Assembly (NCBI GenBank): GCA_022565395.1
Contig: JAIUMV010000012.1
Span: 1-64,000 of the forward strand
From: Marinobacter sp.
GTDB taxonomy: Bacteria; Pseudomonadota; Gammaproteobacteria; Pseudomonadales; Oleiphilaceae
Length of the DNA: 64,000 bases
Reading direction: 5' to 3'
Numbering within the stretch: position 1 is the first letter of the stretch; every line of letters starts with the position of its first letter. A program made the position numbers and the translations under genes. The notes under the pieces are model-generated. The model did no database searches. It saw only the letters and a list, made by a program, of their open reading frames with translations, and was not told the DNA's origin. This document shows, piece by piece, positions 1 to 8,010 of this stretch.

Positions 1-284
1 TCCGCCCGGGGTTCCCGGTTAGTGGCTTCAGCACGATCGAAGATGCCCGGAACTGGGTGCTGACCTTCGTACGCTGGTACAACACCGAGCATCGGCACAG
101 CGCCCTGAATTACGTAACACCCCAGCAACGCCACGAGAGCGTCGCTGATCAAATCCTGGCCCAGCGCAAACGGATTCTGGAGGCCGCAAAGGCCGCGAAT
201 CCACGCCGATGGTCTGGTGACATACGAAACTTCAGCTTGCCGGAGTCAGTGACCCTGAATCCGGAAAAGGCGGCCCATTGTTAA
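1..284 (+). CDS. IS3-family transposase (OrfB/integrase core), 3' fragment
   Basis: The reading frame is open from base 3, so the gene begins before the window, and it ends at TAA 282-284. The visible part is the C-terminal end of an rve/DDE integrase core. It carries the typical end motif WYNTEHRHSALNYVTP followed by QQRH, which in IS3-group OrfB proteins surrounds and follows the last catalytic Glu helix. The protein would cut and join the ends of its own insertion sequence. Only about 94 codons are visible, so completeness cannot be judged. The adjacent 3' flank probably contains the right inverted repeat. Family assignment is firm from the motif; the exact IS group is not. Confidence 0.85.
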   Translation, partial: RPGFPVSGFSTIEDARNWVLTFVRWYNTEHRHSALNYVTPQQRHESVADQILAQRKRILEAAKAANPRRWSGDIRNFSLPESVTLNPEKAAHC

Positions 285-298
285 AGAGCTGATGACTC

Positions 299-328
299 AA
301 ACGCGACAACTATGTTGACAGACACCGT
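299..328. repeat. probable right terminal end of the IS3-family element
   Basis: Fifteen bases after the transposase stop lies a stretch reading cgacaactatgttgacagac followed by accg. This resembles IS3-group right ends, which are rich in TTGACA-like words and lie just behind orfB. The matching left end is outside the window, so neither the inverted repeat nor a target duplication can be confirmed. Confidence 0.35.
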
Positions 329-346
329 CCCTCTACATTACTTCAA

Positions 347-733
347 TCATACGAAAAAAATCCAGACAAGAAATAATGCAATTATAAAGCTGAGAAATTT
401 ATATGTTTTTCCTTTTTTAGCAGCTGCGTGCTCCTGCTCCGCCACATAGACCGGGGGGAGAAAAAGCACTTCCACCAAATAAATTATCAACCAAGATAAC
501 CCCAAGATCATCCAAAACCATACCAAGTTTTGTGAAACCTCGGAAACCCAAAATATAAATATAAATGGAAGCGCCACCACGCAAAAGCACAGATATAAAT
601 ATGAAAGCTTGTGTGGAGTTCGGCAATATGCCCGACAGTTATTACACTGGCACTCAAAGCCAATTCTAATTAGAAAAGCTTTCGCCCCCAGATCCGAGCC
701 ACAATTGCCACAGCGAATATTAGTAATTCTCAT
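347..733 (-). CDS. small zinc-ribbon membrane protein, unknown function
   Basis: I do not recognise this family. The 128-residue product starts with a four-cysteine zinc-ribbon-like segment (CGNCG near residue 8, CQCNNC near 29, one further Cys after it). It then has about three or four strongly hydrophobic helices (residues about 45-65, 70-92 and 110-128) with a short charged Lys/Ala-rich loop before the last. It should be an inner-membrane protein with a cytosolic metal-binding head. The ATG at 731-733 overlaps the TGA of the upstream gene as ATGA, which favours this start over an in-frame GTG at 742 and implies translational coupling. Base composition is noticeably more AT-rich than neighbouring genes, and an IS end lies directly downstream, so recent transfer is possible. 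Confidence 0.6.
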   Translation of the reverse strand: MRITNIRCGNCGSDLGAKAFLIRIGFECQCNNCRAYCRTPHKLSYLYLCFCVVALPFIFIFWVSEVSQNLVWFWMILGLSWLIIYLVEVLFLPPVYVAEQEHAAAKKGKTYKFLSFIIALFLVWIFFV

Positions 734-963
734 TTCGCCCACAATCCAATAGCTCCTTCTACAACATGACTAAACTGCAGCCCCCCATAAGTCAGTGAAG
801 CTCCTAACATACCGCCTGACAAGCCCATGACGGATAGAGCAATACCATAGGGAGAAGTATGGCAAACAATTCCCACACCCAGTCCAGTTCTTCCCGCTAA
901 ATAGGCTTGTGTGAGGTCACTATTCGCCTGAATATGGGCGATTTTCAACTCCAAGTGCAACAT
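730..963 (-). CDS. small glycine-rich hydrophobic protein, unknown function
   Basis: This is a 77-residue protein of unknown family. The first 25 residues are polar. The rest is hydrophobic and Gly-rich, with GLGVG near residue 27 and GLSGGMLGAS near residue 47, a small-residue zipper pattern that could form a membrane hairpin. The chosen ATG (961-963) lies five bases after the leuA stop. A longer in-frame start at 1020 would lie inside leuA and is less likely. Its stop overlaps the start of the downstream zinc-ribbon gene (ATGA), so the two are probably made together. Gly-rich hydrophobic peptides of this size include bacteriocin-like toxins paired with membrane immunity proteins, but nothing here proves that. 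Existence as a gene is supported mainly by the coupling. Confidence 0.45.
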   Translation of the reverse strand: MLHLELKIAHIQANSDLTQAYLAGRTGLGVGIVCHTSPYGIALSVMGLSGGMLGASLTYGGLQFSHVVEGAIGLWAK

Positions 964-968
964 CTGGC

Positions 969-2657
969 TTAATGAACGCCTGACGACACCCCTGTCTGTG
1001 GCGCGTGCGCCCCCACACAACTCCCCACCGCAGACAACAGCGCTTGCAGGGTTGCCGAGGTGGTGTCTTCTGCCAAGGCGGCGGCGCTGTAGGGTTTGCC
1101 GTTGATCTGGATGCGGATGCAGGCCAGAGCGTTGGCCTGGGTGCCTTCACTGAGGGCGAATTCATCGTAGGCTTCTACTGCCAACTGGATGCCGTGGCGC
1201 ACCTCAAGTGCCGCCGCGACGACTTCAACAGCACCGTGGCCCGTGCCAGAGAGCCGACTGACCCCTTCACCCGTACCGAACTCCACAAAGGCCTGCACAC
1301 CGGCATCGTCGCGATGCAGATCGTAGGTTCGCAAGGCCCAGTCTGGCTGCACGTGCAGGTAACGCTCGTGGAACAACCGGTGAATGGTATGGGAGTCCAC
1401 CTCACCGCCCTCGGTTTCTGCAGCATTCTGCACCACTTTGCTGAACTCGATTTGCAGCCAGCGGGGCAAGCTGATGCCAAAATCCCGCTCCAGCACGTAA
1501 GCGACGCCGCCTTTGCCGGACTGGCTGTTAATGCGCACCACTTCCTCATACCGCCGCCCCAGATCACGGGGGTCGATAGGCAGGTAGGCGATATTCCAGG
1601 CATCACCTTCCTGGTAGCTGGACAGGCATTTACGGATAGCATCCTGGTGGCTGCCGGAGAATGCGGTGAAGACCAGTTCGCCTGCGTAAGGGTGCCGGGG
1701 ATGGGTGCTGATTTCTGTGCAGGCTTCCACCACCTCGGTAATCTCCCGCATACCGGACAGATCCAGCCTAGGGTCGACGCCCTGTGAGTAGAGGTTCATG
1801 GCCATGGTGACCAGGTCCATATTGCCGGTGCGTTCGCCATTACCCATCAGGGTGCCCTCAACCCGGTCTGCCCCCGCCATTACCGCAAGCTCAGCCGCCG
1901 CCACCCCGCAGCCGCGGTCATTGTGGGTATGTACGCTGATGCGGACATGCTGGCGATATTTCATATGGTCACAAATCCACTCCACCTGATCTGCAAACAC
2001 GTTGGGTGTTGCCATTTCCACGGTGGCGGGCAGGTTGATAACCACCGGCTGGCCCTGATCAGGGCGCCAGATGTCATTCACCGCATCAATCACCTCAACC
2101 GCAAAGTCCAGCTCGGTGCCGGTAAAGCTCTCCGGTGAATACTGGAAGGTCCAGGCGGTATCGGGACGTTTGTCAGCGTGAGCCTTGACGATACGGGCGC
2201 CGTTGATGGCAATTTCCTTGATACCCTCCCGGTCCATGCGGAACACTTTCTCCCGCTGTACAGTGGAGGTGGAGTTGTAGACGTGCACAACGGCACGTTT
2301 GGCGCCTTCCAGCGCCTCGTAGGTGCGCTCGATCAGTTCCGGGCGAGCCTGGGTGAGGACCTGAATGGTGACATCTTCCGGAATGCGGTTTTCATCGATC
2401 AGCTTGCGGCAGAAATCAAAGTCCGGCTGACTGGCCGCGGGGAAACCGATTTCGATTTCCTTGAAACCCAGTTTGACCAGCAAATCAAACAAGCGCTGTT
2501 TCTGGGAGACGCCCATGGGTTTGATCAGCGCCTGATTACCATCCCGGAGATCCACCGCACACCAGCCCGGCGCCTGGGTGATCACCTGGTCCGGCCAACG
2601 GCGGTCACGCTTTGCAATAGGAGCGAAAGGGCTGTACTTGCGATGATCGAAGTTCAT
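969..2657 (-). CDS. leuA: 2-isopropylmalate synthase (long LeuA form)
   Basis: LeuA condenses acetyl-CoA with 2-oxoisovalerate to 2-isopropylmalate, the first committed step of leucine synthesis in the cytoplasm. The 562-residue protein has the HMGL-like TIM barrel in its N-terminal two thirds, with DLRDGNQAL at residues 36-44 (metal and substrate site) and the HTHNDRG metal-binding motif later in the barrel. A C-terminal LeuA regulatory domain for leucine feedback follows. Length and the N-terminal pattern match the 556-560-residue form of Pseudomonas and actinobacteria rather than the 520-residue enterobacterial form. The ATG at 2657 has AGGACC upstream; an in-frame start 30 codons earlier would add a non-conserved stretch. 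It is divergent from an Lrp-type regulator. Confidence 0.95.
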   Translation of the reverse strand: MNFDHRKYSPFAPIAKRDRRWPDQVITQAPGWCAVDLRDGNQALIKPMGVSQKQRLFDLLVKLGFKEIEIGFPAASQPDFDFCRKLIDENRIPEDVTIQVLTQARPELIERTYEALEGAKRAVVHVYNSTSTVQREKVFRMDREGIKEIAINGARIVKAHADKRPDTAWTFQYSPESFTGTELDFAVEVIDAVNDIWRPDQGQPVVINLPATVEMATPNVFADQVEWICDHMKYRQHVRISVHTHNDRGCGVAAAELAVMAGADRVEGTLMGNGERTGNMDLVTMAMNLYSQGVDPRLDLSGMREITEVVEACTEISTHPRHPYAGELVFTAFSGSHQDAIRKCLSSYQEGDAWNIAYLPIDPRDLGRRYEEVVRINSQSGKGGVAYVLERDFGISLPRWLQIEFSKVVQNAAETEGGEVDSHTIHRLFHERYLHVQPDWALRTYDLHRDDAGVQAFVEFGTGEGVSRLSGTGHGAVEVVAAALEVRHGIQLAVEAYDEFALSEGTQANALACIRIQINGKPYSAAALAEDTTSATLQALLSAVGSCVGAHAPQTGVSSGVH

Positions 2658-2800
2658 AACGGGTGGTCCTGTCATCAAGGGTATCAATGACATAAAGGTT
2701 AGCGCAGCCCGCCTGAAAAAAGTTTGCTTTTTTTGCCTAAAAACCACCCATTGATGGCATATAATGCTATTAAATTAATAAATTTTAGTGGTCTATTGCC
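2658..2800. promoter_or_regulatory. leuA / Lrp divergent promoter region
   Basis: These 143 bases separate two divergent starts and are sharply AT-rich next to the Lrp gene. A TATAAT hexamer at 2760-2765 is a good -10 for the rightward regulator gene; no convincing -35 lies at 17 bases. The AT-rich block 2758-2788 is a likely place for Lrp-family binding. I see no leucine-codon-rich leader or attenuator hairpin for leuA. Confidence 0.5.
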
Positions 2801-3292
2801 ATGAACGATAAAAAGCTGCACAAACTCGACCGTACTGACCGCCATATCCTTGATCAGCTGCAACGTCACGGCGAGCTATCCAACCAGGAACTGGCGGAGC
2901 GTGTGGGGCTATCCCCTTCCCCCTGTTCCCGCCGGGTCAAGGCGCTGGAAGAAGCCGGCATCATCGTGCGACGGGTCACTATTCTTGATCCCAAGAAGCT
3001 CGACCTATCCCTGATGGCCATCATCCTGATTGGCATGGACCGCCATACCCCGGAACGTTTTGCTGAATTTGAGGGCAAGGTGAGCGATTGCGAGGAGGTG
3101 CAGGAGTGCTTTTTGATCACCGGGCAGGATGCGGACTACATGCTGAAGGTGGTGGTACCGGACATGGACCACTACCATGACTTTCTGCTGAACAAAATCA
3201 CCCGCATTCCGGGTGTCAGCGGCGTCCACTCAAGTTTTGTGCTGCGCCGGGTAGTGGACAGCACCGCCCTGCCCCTGGGCTACCTGCGGTAA
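2801..3292 (+). CDS. Lrp/AsnC-family transcriptional regulator
   Basis: The 163-residue product has an N-terminal AsnC-type winged helix (about residues 10-60: LDRTDRHILDQLQ, then LSNQELAERVGLS and PCSRRVKALEEAGI). A RAM/ligand-binding domain (about 78-155) with ITGQDADYMLKVVV follows. Proteins of this family form octameric discs that sense amino acids and bind AT-rich DNA. It is transcribed divergently from leuA across a 143-bp shared region, so leucine-responsive control of leuA and itself is the natural inference. Whether it is the global Lrp of this organism or a local regulator cannot be told. It ends ten bases before the convergent lipocalin gene. Confidence 0.92.
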   Translation: MNDKKLHKLDRTDRHILDQLQRHGELSNQELAERVGLSPSPCSRRVKALEEAGIIVRRVTILDPKKLDLSLMAIILIGMDRHTPERFAEFEGKVSDCEEVQECFLITGQDADYMLKVVVPDMDHYHDFLLNKITRIPGVSGVHSSFVLRRVVDSTALPLGYLR

Positions 3293-3301
3293 GCTGGCAC
3301 G

Positions 3302-3856
3302 TCAGAGTTTGGGTTCCGCGGCGCCCCGGCTGTGATCCACCCAGATAAGATCGCCGACGGCAAAGCCGAGGTTATCGGCTTTCTCCACCAGGGCGTCACG
3401 CACTTCGTCAGGAAGCTCAGGCGTACGGGAAAGCACCCACAGATAACGATGATTGGGGCCGGTCACCAGGGCGTACTGGTAGCCCTTCTTGTCGAGGGCT
3501 GCAACCACATAAGACGCATAGAAAGGCCCCCAGAAAGAGACTCTCAAATGCCCGACACTGGGCTCACCAGCAAATTTGGCAGTACCTTCAGCGCGCTTCC
3601 ATTCACCTTTCTCGGCGTGATACCCCTGGTTAACCACTTTGACGCGGCCTTCACGAACCAGGGTGTACTCGGCAGTGACATGGGAGAGCCCCTCTTCAAA
3701 GCGATGCGGCAGGCGGGCAATTTCGTACCAGGTACCTAGATAACGCTCCAGCTCGAACTGCTGCACGGGCTCAACGCCCTCAGGGAGCGAGGAGCAACCT
3801 TGCAACACTATGGCCAGCAAGGCAGCCCACAGCAGTTTTCGAGCGGCGAGGGTCAT
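3302..3856 (-). CDS. blc: outer-membrane lipocalin (Blc-like lipoprotein)
   Basis: The 184-residue lipoprotein has a signal peptide ending in lipobox LQGC (residues 18-21, lipidated Cys21). The residues after Cys are Ser-Ser, not Asp, which fits outer-membrane sorting. The lipocalin signature GTWYEIARLPHRFE is at residues 41-54, and the C-terminal VLSRTPELP region is the usual second conserved block. Bacterial Blc proteins bind lysophospholipids or fatty acids in envelope maintenance and are often induced by stress. The gene follows a TetR-family gene with a two-base gap, so the pair is very likely one operon. That suggests TetR-controlled expression. Confidence 0.93.
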   Translation of the reverse strand: MTLAARKLLWAALLAIVLQGCSSLPEGVEPVQQFELERYLGTWYEIARLPHRFEEGLSHVTAEYTLVREGRVKVVNQGYHAEKGEWKRAEGTAKFAGEPSVGHLRVSFWGPFYASYVVAALDKKGYQYALVTGPNHRYLWVLSRTPELPDEVRDALVEKADNLGFAVGDLIWVDHSRGAAEPKL

Positions 3857-3858
3857 GG

Positions 3859-4476
3859 TTACTGATCCAATACCAGATGTTTAAGGTAGGCGGACGCCAT
3901 GGCTTTGAGCTCAGCCACCAGACTATCGCCTTCCTCTTTCGGCAGGGTAATAGCCAGACGCAGGATGGTGCCACAGGAACGAGGCATCAGCAGGCTGGCG
4001 GCCCGGCGACGGGCTGCAGGCACATGGGGTGCGAACTCGGCGATGCGGGCATCAAGGTCCTTGGCGTTGCTGTAGAGTTCCTTCAGGTCCAGCTCCCTCA
4101 GCTCAGGCATGGACTCAACTCCGGACCAGATGGCGGCATACGCAGGCTCAGTGCGATAAAACTCATAGAACAGATCGATCAATACGTTGGCAGCATTGTC
4201 AGGCTCCACCTCCCGCAAACGCAGACGAAGCATCTCTTCCATGCGCTCAACCTGCTGTTCAGCAATAGCCTTAACGATGGCCGCCTTGTTGGGAAAATAA
4301 CGGTACAGGGAGGCCAGTGACATATCAGACGCCCTGGCGATGGCCGACATACTGGTGCTATCTACCCCGACATCATTGAAGATCTCGGCTGCGTGACTGA
4401 GGATCTTGGTCACACGCTCCCGACTACGGGCTTGCACGGGTTGGCGGCGGGGCATTACATCTACTTGATCATTCAT
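3859..4476 (-). CDS. TetR-family transcriptional regulator
   Basis: The product is about 205 residues. A TetR_N helix-turn-helix lies at about residues 15-62 (RVTKILSHAAEIFNDVG, then SMSAIARASDMSLASLYRYF and PNKAAIV), followed by a variable all-helical ligand-binding domain. I chose the ATG at 4476 because the conserved domain begins soon after it. A GTG at 4518 is in frame but has no ribosome site. The gene sits two bases upstream of the lipocalin gene and probably controls that operon, perhaps in response to a fatty acid or other hydrophobic ligand; the ligand is unknown. The region just upstream (4520-4560) contains acctaaggt, a small imperfect dyad that could be its operator. Confidence 0.85.
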   Translation of the reverse strand: MNDQVDVMPRRQPVQARSRERVTKILSHAAEIFNDVGVDSTSMSAIARASDMSLASLYRYFPNKAAIVKAIAEQQVERMEEMLRLRLREVEPDNAANVLIDLFYEFYRTEPAYAAIWSGVESMPELRELDLKELYSNAKDLDARIAEFAPHVPAARRRAASLLMPRSCGTILRLAITLPKEEGDSLVAELKAMASAYLKHLVLDQ

Positions 4477-4590
4477 GGTCTTTGCAGCTTGCTTCCGGTT
4501 AACATCTGTTGGTGACACTTTACCATTTATGTCGGTATGTAACCTAAGGTAATCAGGCCATCAACCCCAGCAGACTTGACATGAATCACA

Positions 4591-5004
4591 TTATTTCGCC
4601 GGCAGTGCGTAGCAACCGGTAACGTGCGCCACCAGCACATCATCGTCGCCGGACAACAGACGCACCTCGCAGAAGGCCAGCCGACGCCCCAGCTTCAGTA
4701 CGATGGCTTCTGCGGTCAGATCACCCGGTTGGGGCTTGTTGAGAAAGTTAATGTTCAGGTTACTGGTCACCGCCATTTCGGCACGGCCCAGAGTAGCCAG
4801 GATGGCGGCATACATAGCCGCATCTGCAAGGGCCATCTGAACCGGCCCGCTGATGGTGCCGCCGGGGCGAATCATCCTTGAGGAAAAAGGCGCGGTTACC
4901 CGGGCATAGCGTTCACCCGCATCATCGATCCGCAGATCCATATCTTCCGCCATGGGCAGGCCCGCCCGGATCAATTGCTCAACCTCTTTCGCATTCAGGC
5001 TCAT
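4591..5004 (-). CDS. PaaI/YdiI-type hotdog-fold thioesterase
   Basis: The product is about 137 residues, the usual length for a single hotdog domain. It has PGGTISGPVQMALADAAMY, the helix that in PaaI-type thioesterases carries the general base and precedes the central beta sheet. LNINFLNKP follows, then GRRLAFCEVRL. Such enzymes hydrolyse acyl-CoA thioesters in the cytoplasm; the substrate cannot be read from sequence. The ATG at 5004 is preceded by GGGGGCGG. An in-frame ATG 45 codons upstream would add an unconserved extension over the proS promoter, so I reject it. The gene is divergent from proS and not linked to any pathway here. Confidence 0.85.
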   Translation of the reverse strand: MSLNAKEVEQLIRAGLPMAEDMDLRIDDAGERYARVTAPFSSRMIRPGGTISGPVQMALADAAMYAAILATLGRAEMAVTSNLNINFLNKPQPGDLTAEAIVLKLGRRLAFCEVRLLSGDDDVLVAHVTGCYALPAK

Positions 5005-5172
5005 TCCGCCCCCGTTTGGCTGTACGTCATTACCAAGGCTTCGTACAATACCCCGCAAGCTGTTGTAAATAAAGTTACCCGTCGGTGACCTTGGGCGTCT
5101 CTGAAACAGCGGCCCTGCACCGGACGAGGCACTGCTCAAACCTACTCACACCTATTGCTATTGGAAACCAGC

Positions 5173-6897
5173 ATGCGCGCAAGCCGTTACCTGATTGCCA
5201 CCCAGAAAGAAACGCCAGCTGATGCGGAAGTGATCAGCCATCAACTGATGCTGCGAGCCGGTATGATTCGTAAGCTCGCGGCGGGCCTTTACACCTGGCT
5301 GCCCATGGGCCTGCGTACCTTGCGCAAGGTAGAGCGCATCGTGCGGGAGGAGATGGACAAGAGCGGTGCCCAAGAGGTGTTGATGCCAGCCGTGCAGCCT
5401 GCCGAGCTGTGGCAGGAATCTGGCCGCTGGGAGCAATACGGCGGCGAGCTGCTGCGCCTGAACGATCGCCATGGCCGTGACTTCTGCTTTGGCCCGACCC
5501 ACGAAGAAGTCATTACCGACCTGATCCGTAACGAGCTGAAAAGCTACAAGGCGCTGCCTGCCAACTTCTATCAGATCCAGACCAAGTTCCGGGATGAGCG
5601 TCGCCCTCGCTTTGGTGTAATGCGGGCACGGGAGTTCCTGATGAAGGACGCCTACTCCTTCCACATCAACCAAGCCTCTCTGGATGAAACCTACGATGTG
5701 ATGCACCGCACCTATTGCGCAATTTTTGATCGGATTGCTCTGGATTACCGCCCGGTGCAGGCAGACTCCGGGTCCATTGGCGGCAGCTCCTCCCACGAGT
5801 TCCATGTACTGGCCTCCTCCGGTGAGGATGATATTGCCTTCAGCACAGCCTCCAGCTATGCCGCCAATATCGAGACTGCCGAAGCTGTTGCACCTGCCGG
5901 CGAGCGCCCGGCACCGGCAGAGTCACTGGCGGAAGTGGCCACGCCCGAGCAACGTTCCATTGATGCGGTTGCCCAGTTCCTCAAGATCGATGCGACTCGC
6001 ACGGTCAAGACGCTGATTGTCCGCGGCGAGCAGGAAGAGCAGCCGCTGGTGGCTCTGGTACTGAGGGGTGATCACACCCTGAATGAAATCAAAGCAGAAA
6101 AACTCGCTGGCGTGGCCGAGCCGCTGACCATGGCCACAGATGAAGAGATTGAAAAGGCCGTCGGCTGTAAGCCCGGCTCCATTGGCCCGGTCAACCTGCC
6201 CCTACCCGTTATCGTTGACCGCAGCGCGGCCCATCTGGCGGACTTTGTATGCGGCGCCAACAAAGAAGGCTTCCACCTCACCGGTGTTAACTGGGAGCGT
6301 GACCTACCCCTGGCTCGGGTTGAAGACCTGCGCAACGTGGTGGACGGTGACCCCAGCCCCGATGGTCAGGGCACTATTGAGATCCGTCGCGGTATCGAAG
6401 TGGGCCATATCTTCAAACTGGGCAACAAGTACAGCGCAGCGATGAACGCTACGGTACTGGATGAGAATGGCAAAGCTGTCATCATGGAAATGGGCTGCTA
6501 CGGCATCGGCGTATCGCGGATTGTAGCCGCTGCCATCGAGCAGAATCACGACGACCGCGGCATTATCTGGCCGGATGCCATTGCGCCGTTCGAAGTAGCG
6601 GTCGTAACCCTGAACGCACAGAAGTCGCCGGAAGTGATGGAGGCGGGTGAAAAGCTTTATACGCAGTTGCGCCAGGCCGGGTTTGATGTGTTGCTGGATG
6701 ACCGTAACGAACGCCCCGGCGTGAAGTTTGCGGACATGGAGCTGATTGGTATCCCCCACCGGGTGGTGATCTCTGACCGCGGCCTTGCTGCTGGCACCTT
6801 TGAATACAAAGGCCGCCAGGATGCGGACAAACAGGACATAGCTGTGGATGAGCTGTTGCCGTTTCTGGTGAAGCGTTCGCCTCGCGGCGGGTTGTAA
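5173..6897 (+). CDS. proS: prolyl-tRNA synthetase (bacterial type with editing domain)
   Basis: ProS charges tRNA-Pro with proline in two ATP-dependent steps. The 574-residue product matches the E. coli length (572). Class II motif 2 is visible ([25 protein letters not shown], about residues 138-162), as is the earlier substrate motif [10 protein letters not shown] near residue 106. A YbaK-type editing insertion at about 225-395 clears mischarged Ala-tRNA. The anticodon-binding domain is C-terminal (about 470-565). I chose the ATG at 5173 because the protein then begins [10 protein letters not shown] as in relatives; an upstream in-frame start at 5155 adds six residues. A strong terminator follows. 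Confidence 0.97.
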   Translation: MRASRYLIATQKETPADAEVISHQLMLRAGMIRKLAAGLYTWLPMGLRTLRKVERIVREEMDKSGAQEVLMPAVQPAELWQESGRWEQYGGELLRLNDRHGRDFCFGPTHEEVITDLIRNELKSYKALPANFYQIQTKFRDERRPRFGVMRAREFLMKDAYSFHINQASLDETYDVMHRTYCAIFDRIALDYRPVQADSGSIGGSSSHEFHVLASSGEDDIAFSTASSYAANIETAEAVAPAGERPAPAESLAEVATPEQRSIDAVAQFLKIDATRTVKTLIVRGEQEEQPLVALVLRGDHTLNEIKAEKLAGVAEPLTMATDEEIEKAVGCKPGSIGPVNLPLPVIVDRSAAHLADFVCGANKEGFHLTGVNWERDLPLARVEDLRNVVDGDPSPDGQGTIEIRRGIEVGHIFKLGNKYSAAMNATVLDENGKAVIMEMGCYGIGVSRIVAAAIEQNHDDRGIIWPDAIAPFEVAVVTLNAQKSPEVMEAGEKLYTQLRQAGFDVLLDDRNERPGVKFADMELIGIPHRVVISDRGLAAGTFEYKGRQDADKQDIAVDELLPFLVKRSPRGGL

Positions 6898-6912
6898 GAC
6901 GACGGTTTAAAC

Positions 6913-6943
6913 AAAAGGCGCCCTACTGCTGGGCGCCTTTTTT
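6913..6943 (+). terminator. rho-independent terminator after proS
   Basis: A perfect 11-bp stem (aaaaggcgccc at 6913-6923 with gggcgcctttt at 6931-6941) with a seven-base loop runs into a T tract, 16 bases after the proS stop. It may also stop transcripts from the opposite side. Confidence 0.93.
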
Positions 6944-6982
6944 ATGTCCGCTAATTCCGTGGCTAAACCCTCGAAAAAAGCC

Positions 6983-7669
6983 TCAACGGCTCGCCAGTGA
7001 TTGCCGGTAACGCTGATGAAGTATGCCCACCCGCTCCACATAGGCCCGGGTTTCAGCAAACGGCGGGATGCCACCGTGACGACGCACTGCGCCAGGGCCG
7101 GCGTTGTAGGCGGCGGTCGCCAGGCGTATGTCGCCATGGTGCAACTGGAGCATGCGCGCCAGGTAGTTCACGCCACCGTGAATGTTTTCCGCAACGTCCA
7201 TGGCGTTTTCAACACCCAGCTCGGCGGCCGTGGCTGGCATCAACTGCATCAAGCCTTGCGCCCCGCGACGGGAGACAGCCTGAGGGTTGAAGGCGGATTC
7301 GGCGTGAATGACCGCCCTGACCAGCGCCGGGTCCACCCGGAAGCGCGCTGCAGCAGCGTTTATCTCGTCCTGAAATACGCCAACAAACAAGCGGGTGTTG
7401 TGCCAGTCCACTGTGGAATCGGGAGCGCAGGCATAGCAATCAAAACGGAGCACCTCAACGTCCGCGACACCCACGGGGCGGATGCTGCTGAAAGAGGTTA
7501 CGCCGTGTTCGTCCTGGTAGCGGTACACCCGCTCCTGCGTCCGCGCCGGGGCATTGGTGAACTCCACCCGGCCATCGGGATGGACAATACGCTGGACGCT
7601 ACCCGCAGTTGCCGGCAACGGCAGCGCCACCAACAGGGACAGCATGAATACAGAATATTTTGCCAGCAA
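6983..7669 (-). CDS. periplasmic lytic transglycosylase (SLT family) with DUF4124-like N-terminus
   Basis: The enzyme cleaves the MurNAc-GlcNAc bond of peptidoglycan to give 1,6-anhydro ends. The 228-residue product has a signal peptide (cleavage near residue 22, ATAGS). A short DUF4124-like beta segment (about 24-65) is followed by an SLT domain (about 100-215). Glu124 in the HAESAFNPQAVS motif is the predicted catalytic acid, and GLMQLMP and AAYNAGPGAV (186-195) are the standard downstream motifs. It is small for the family and has no LysM domain. It lies downstream of murB, separated by a long structured intergenic stretch, so it may have its own promoter or be read through from the murB operon. 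Confidence 0.92.
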   Translation of the reverse strand: MLAKYSVFMLSLLVALPLPATAGSVQRIVHPDGRVEFTNAPARTQERVYRYQDEHGVTSFSSIRPVGVADVEVLRFDCYACAPDSTVDWHNTRLFVGVFQDEINAAAARFRVDPALVRAVIHAESAFNPQAVSRRGAQGLMQLMPATAAELGVENAMDVAENIHGGVNYLARMLQLHHGDIRLATAAYNAGPGAVRRHGGIPPFAETRAYVERVGILHQRYRQSLASR

Positions 7670-7717
7670 CAGTGTCAGCCTCTGATCAGGGGGCCTGGGT
7701 TAACTAGTTTCCATCCT

Positions 7718-7865
7718 GAAACGCCATCCTTGGCGTTTCGCGGAGTCGCAAGGCAAAAGCGCGGTTTTGCCTTGCTCGCAAAATCAGAGGCTTGCGCCTT
7801 CGATTTTGGCGGCACCTCCCTGTGCCGCGTTCGTGCCCACTCAGAAACTGCGTTTCTGGATGGGC
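7718..7865. repeat. cluster of five consecutive hairpins between murB and the transglycosylase
   Basis: This fills much of a 341-bp gap. Five inverted repeats stand head to tail. They are gaaacgcc/ggcgtttc (7718-7725 with 7732-7739); gcaaggcaaaa/ttttgccttgc (7748-7758 with 7765-7775); caaaatc/gattttg (7779-7785 with 7802-7808) enclosing aggc-ttgc-gcct; gcggcac/gtgccgc (7809-7815 with 7822-7828); and gccca..cagaaac/gtttctg..tgggc (7835-7848 with 7852-7865). Most arms are 7-11 bp and perfect. The 109-codon open frame that crosses it on the minus strand is best explained as a by-product. It could be a dispersed intergenic repeat, a processed RNA element or a 5' leader of the transglycosylase gene. 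Confidence 0.75.
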
Positions 7866-8010
7866 AACAAATAAACTTTGCCACGAGCGGGCACTGAAAA
7901 AAATGGTCAGGATCAATAACTGATGACATGGGGCCGCCAGCAACAATCCAGTCCTTGGCTATGGTAAGCCATTGTGCTGCGCCTGTCCGTGAGGGGTTCG
8001 GCAAAACACC

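Noticed and set aside
2657-2750. Upstream in-frame extension of leuA as a leader peptide/attenuator
   Set aside because: It has only a few Leu codons, no stop separating it from leuA and no terminator-antiterminator hairpins.
7675-8004. 109-codon open frame on the minus strand between murB and the transglycosylase gene
   Set aside because: It runs through five hairpins, has no family features or ribosome site, and its composition follows the palindromes.
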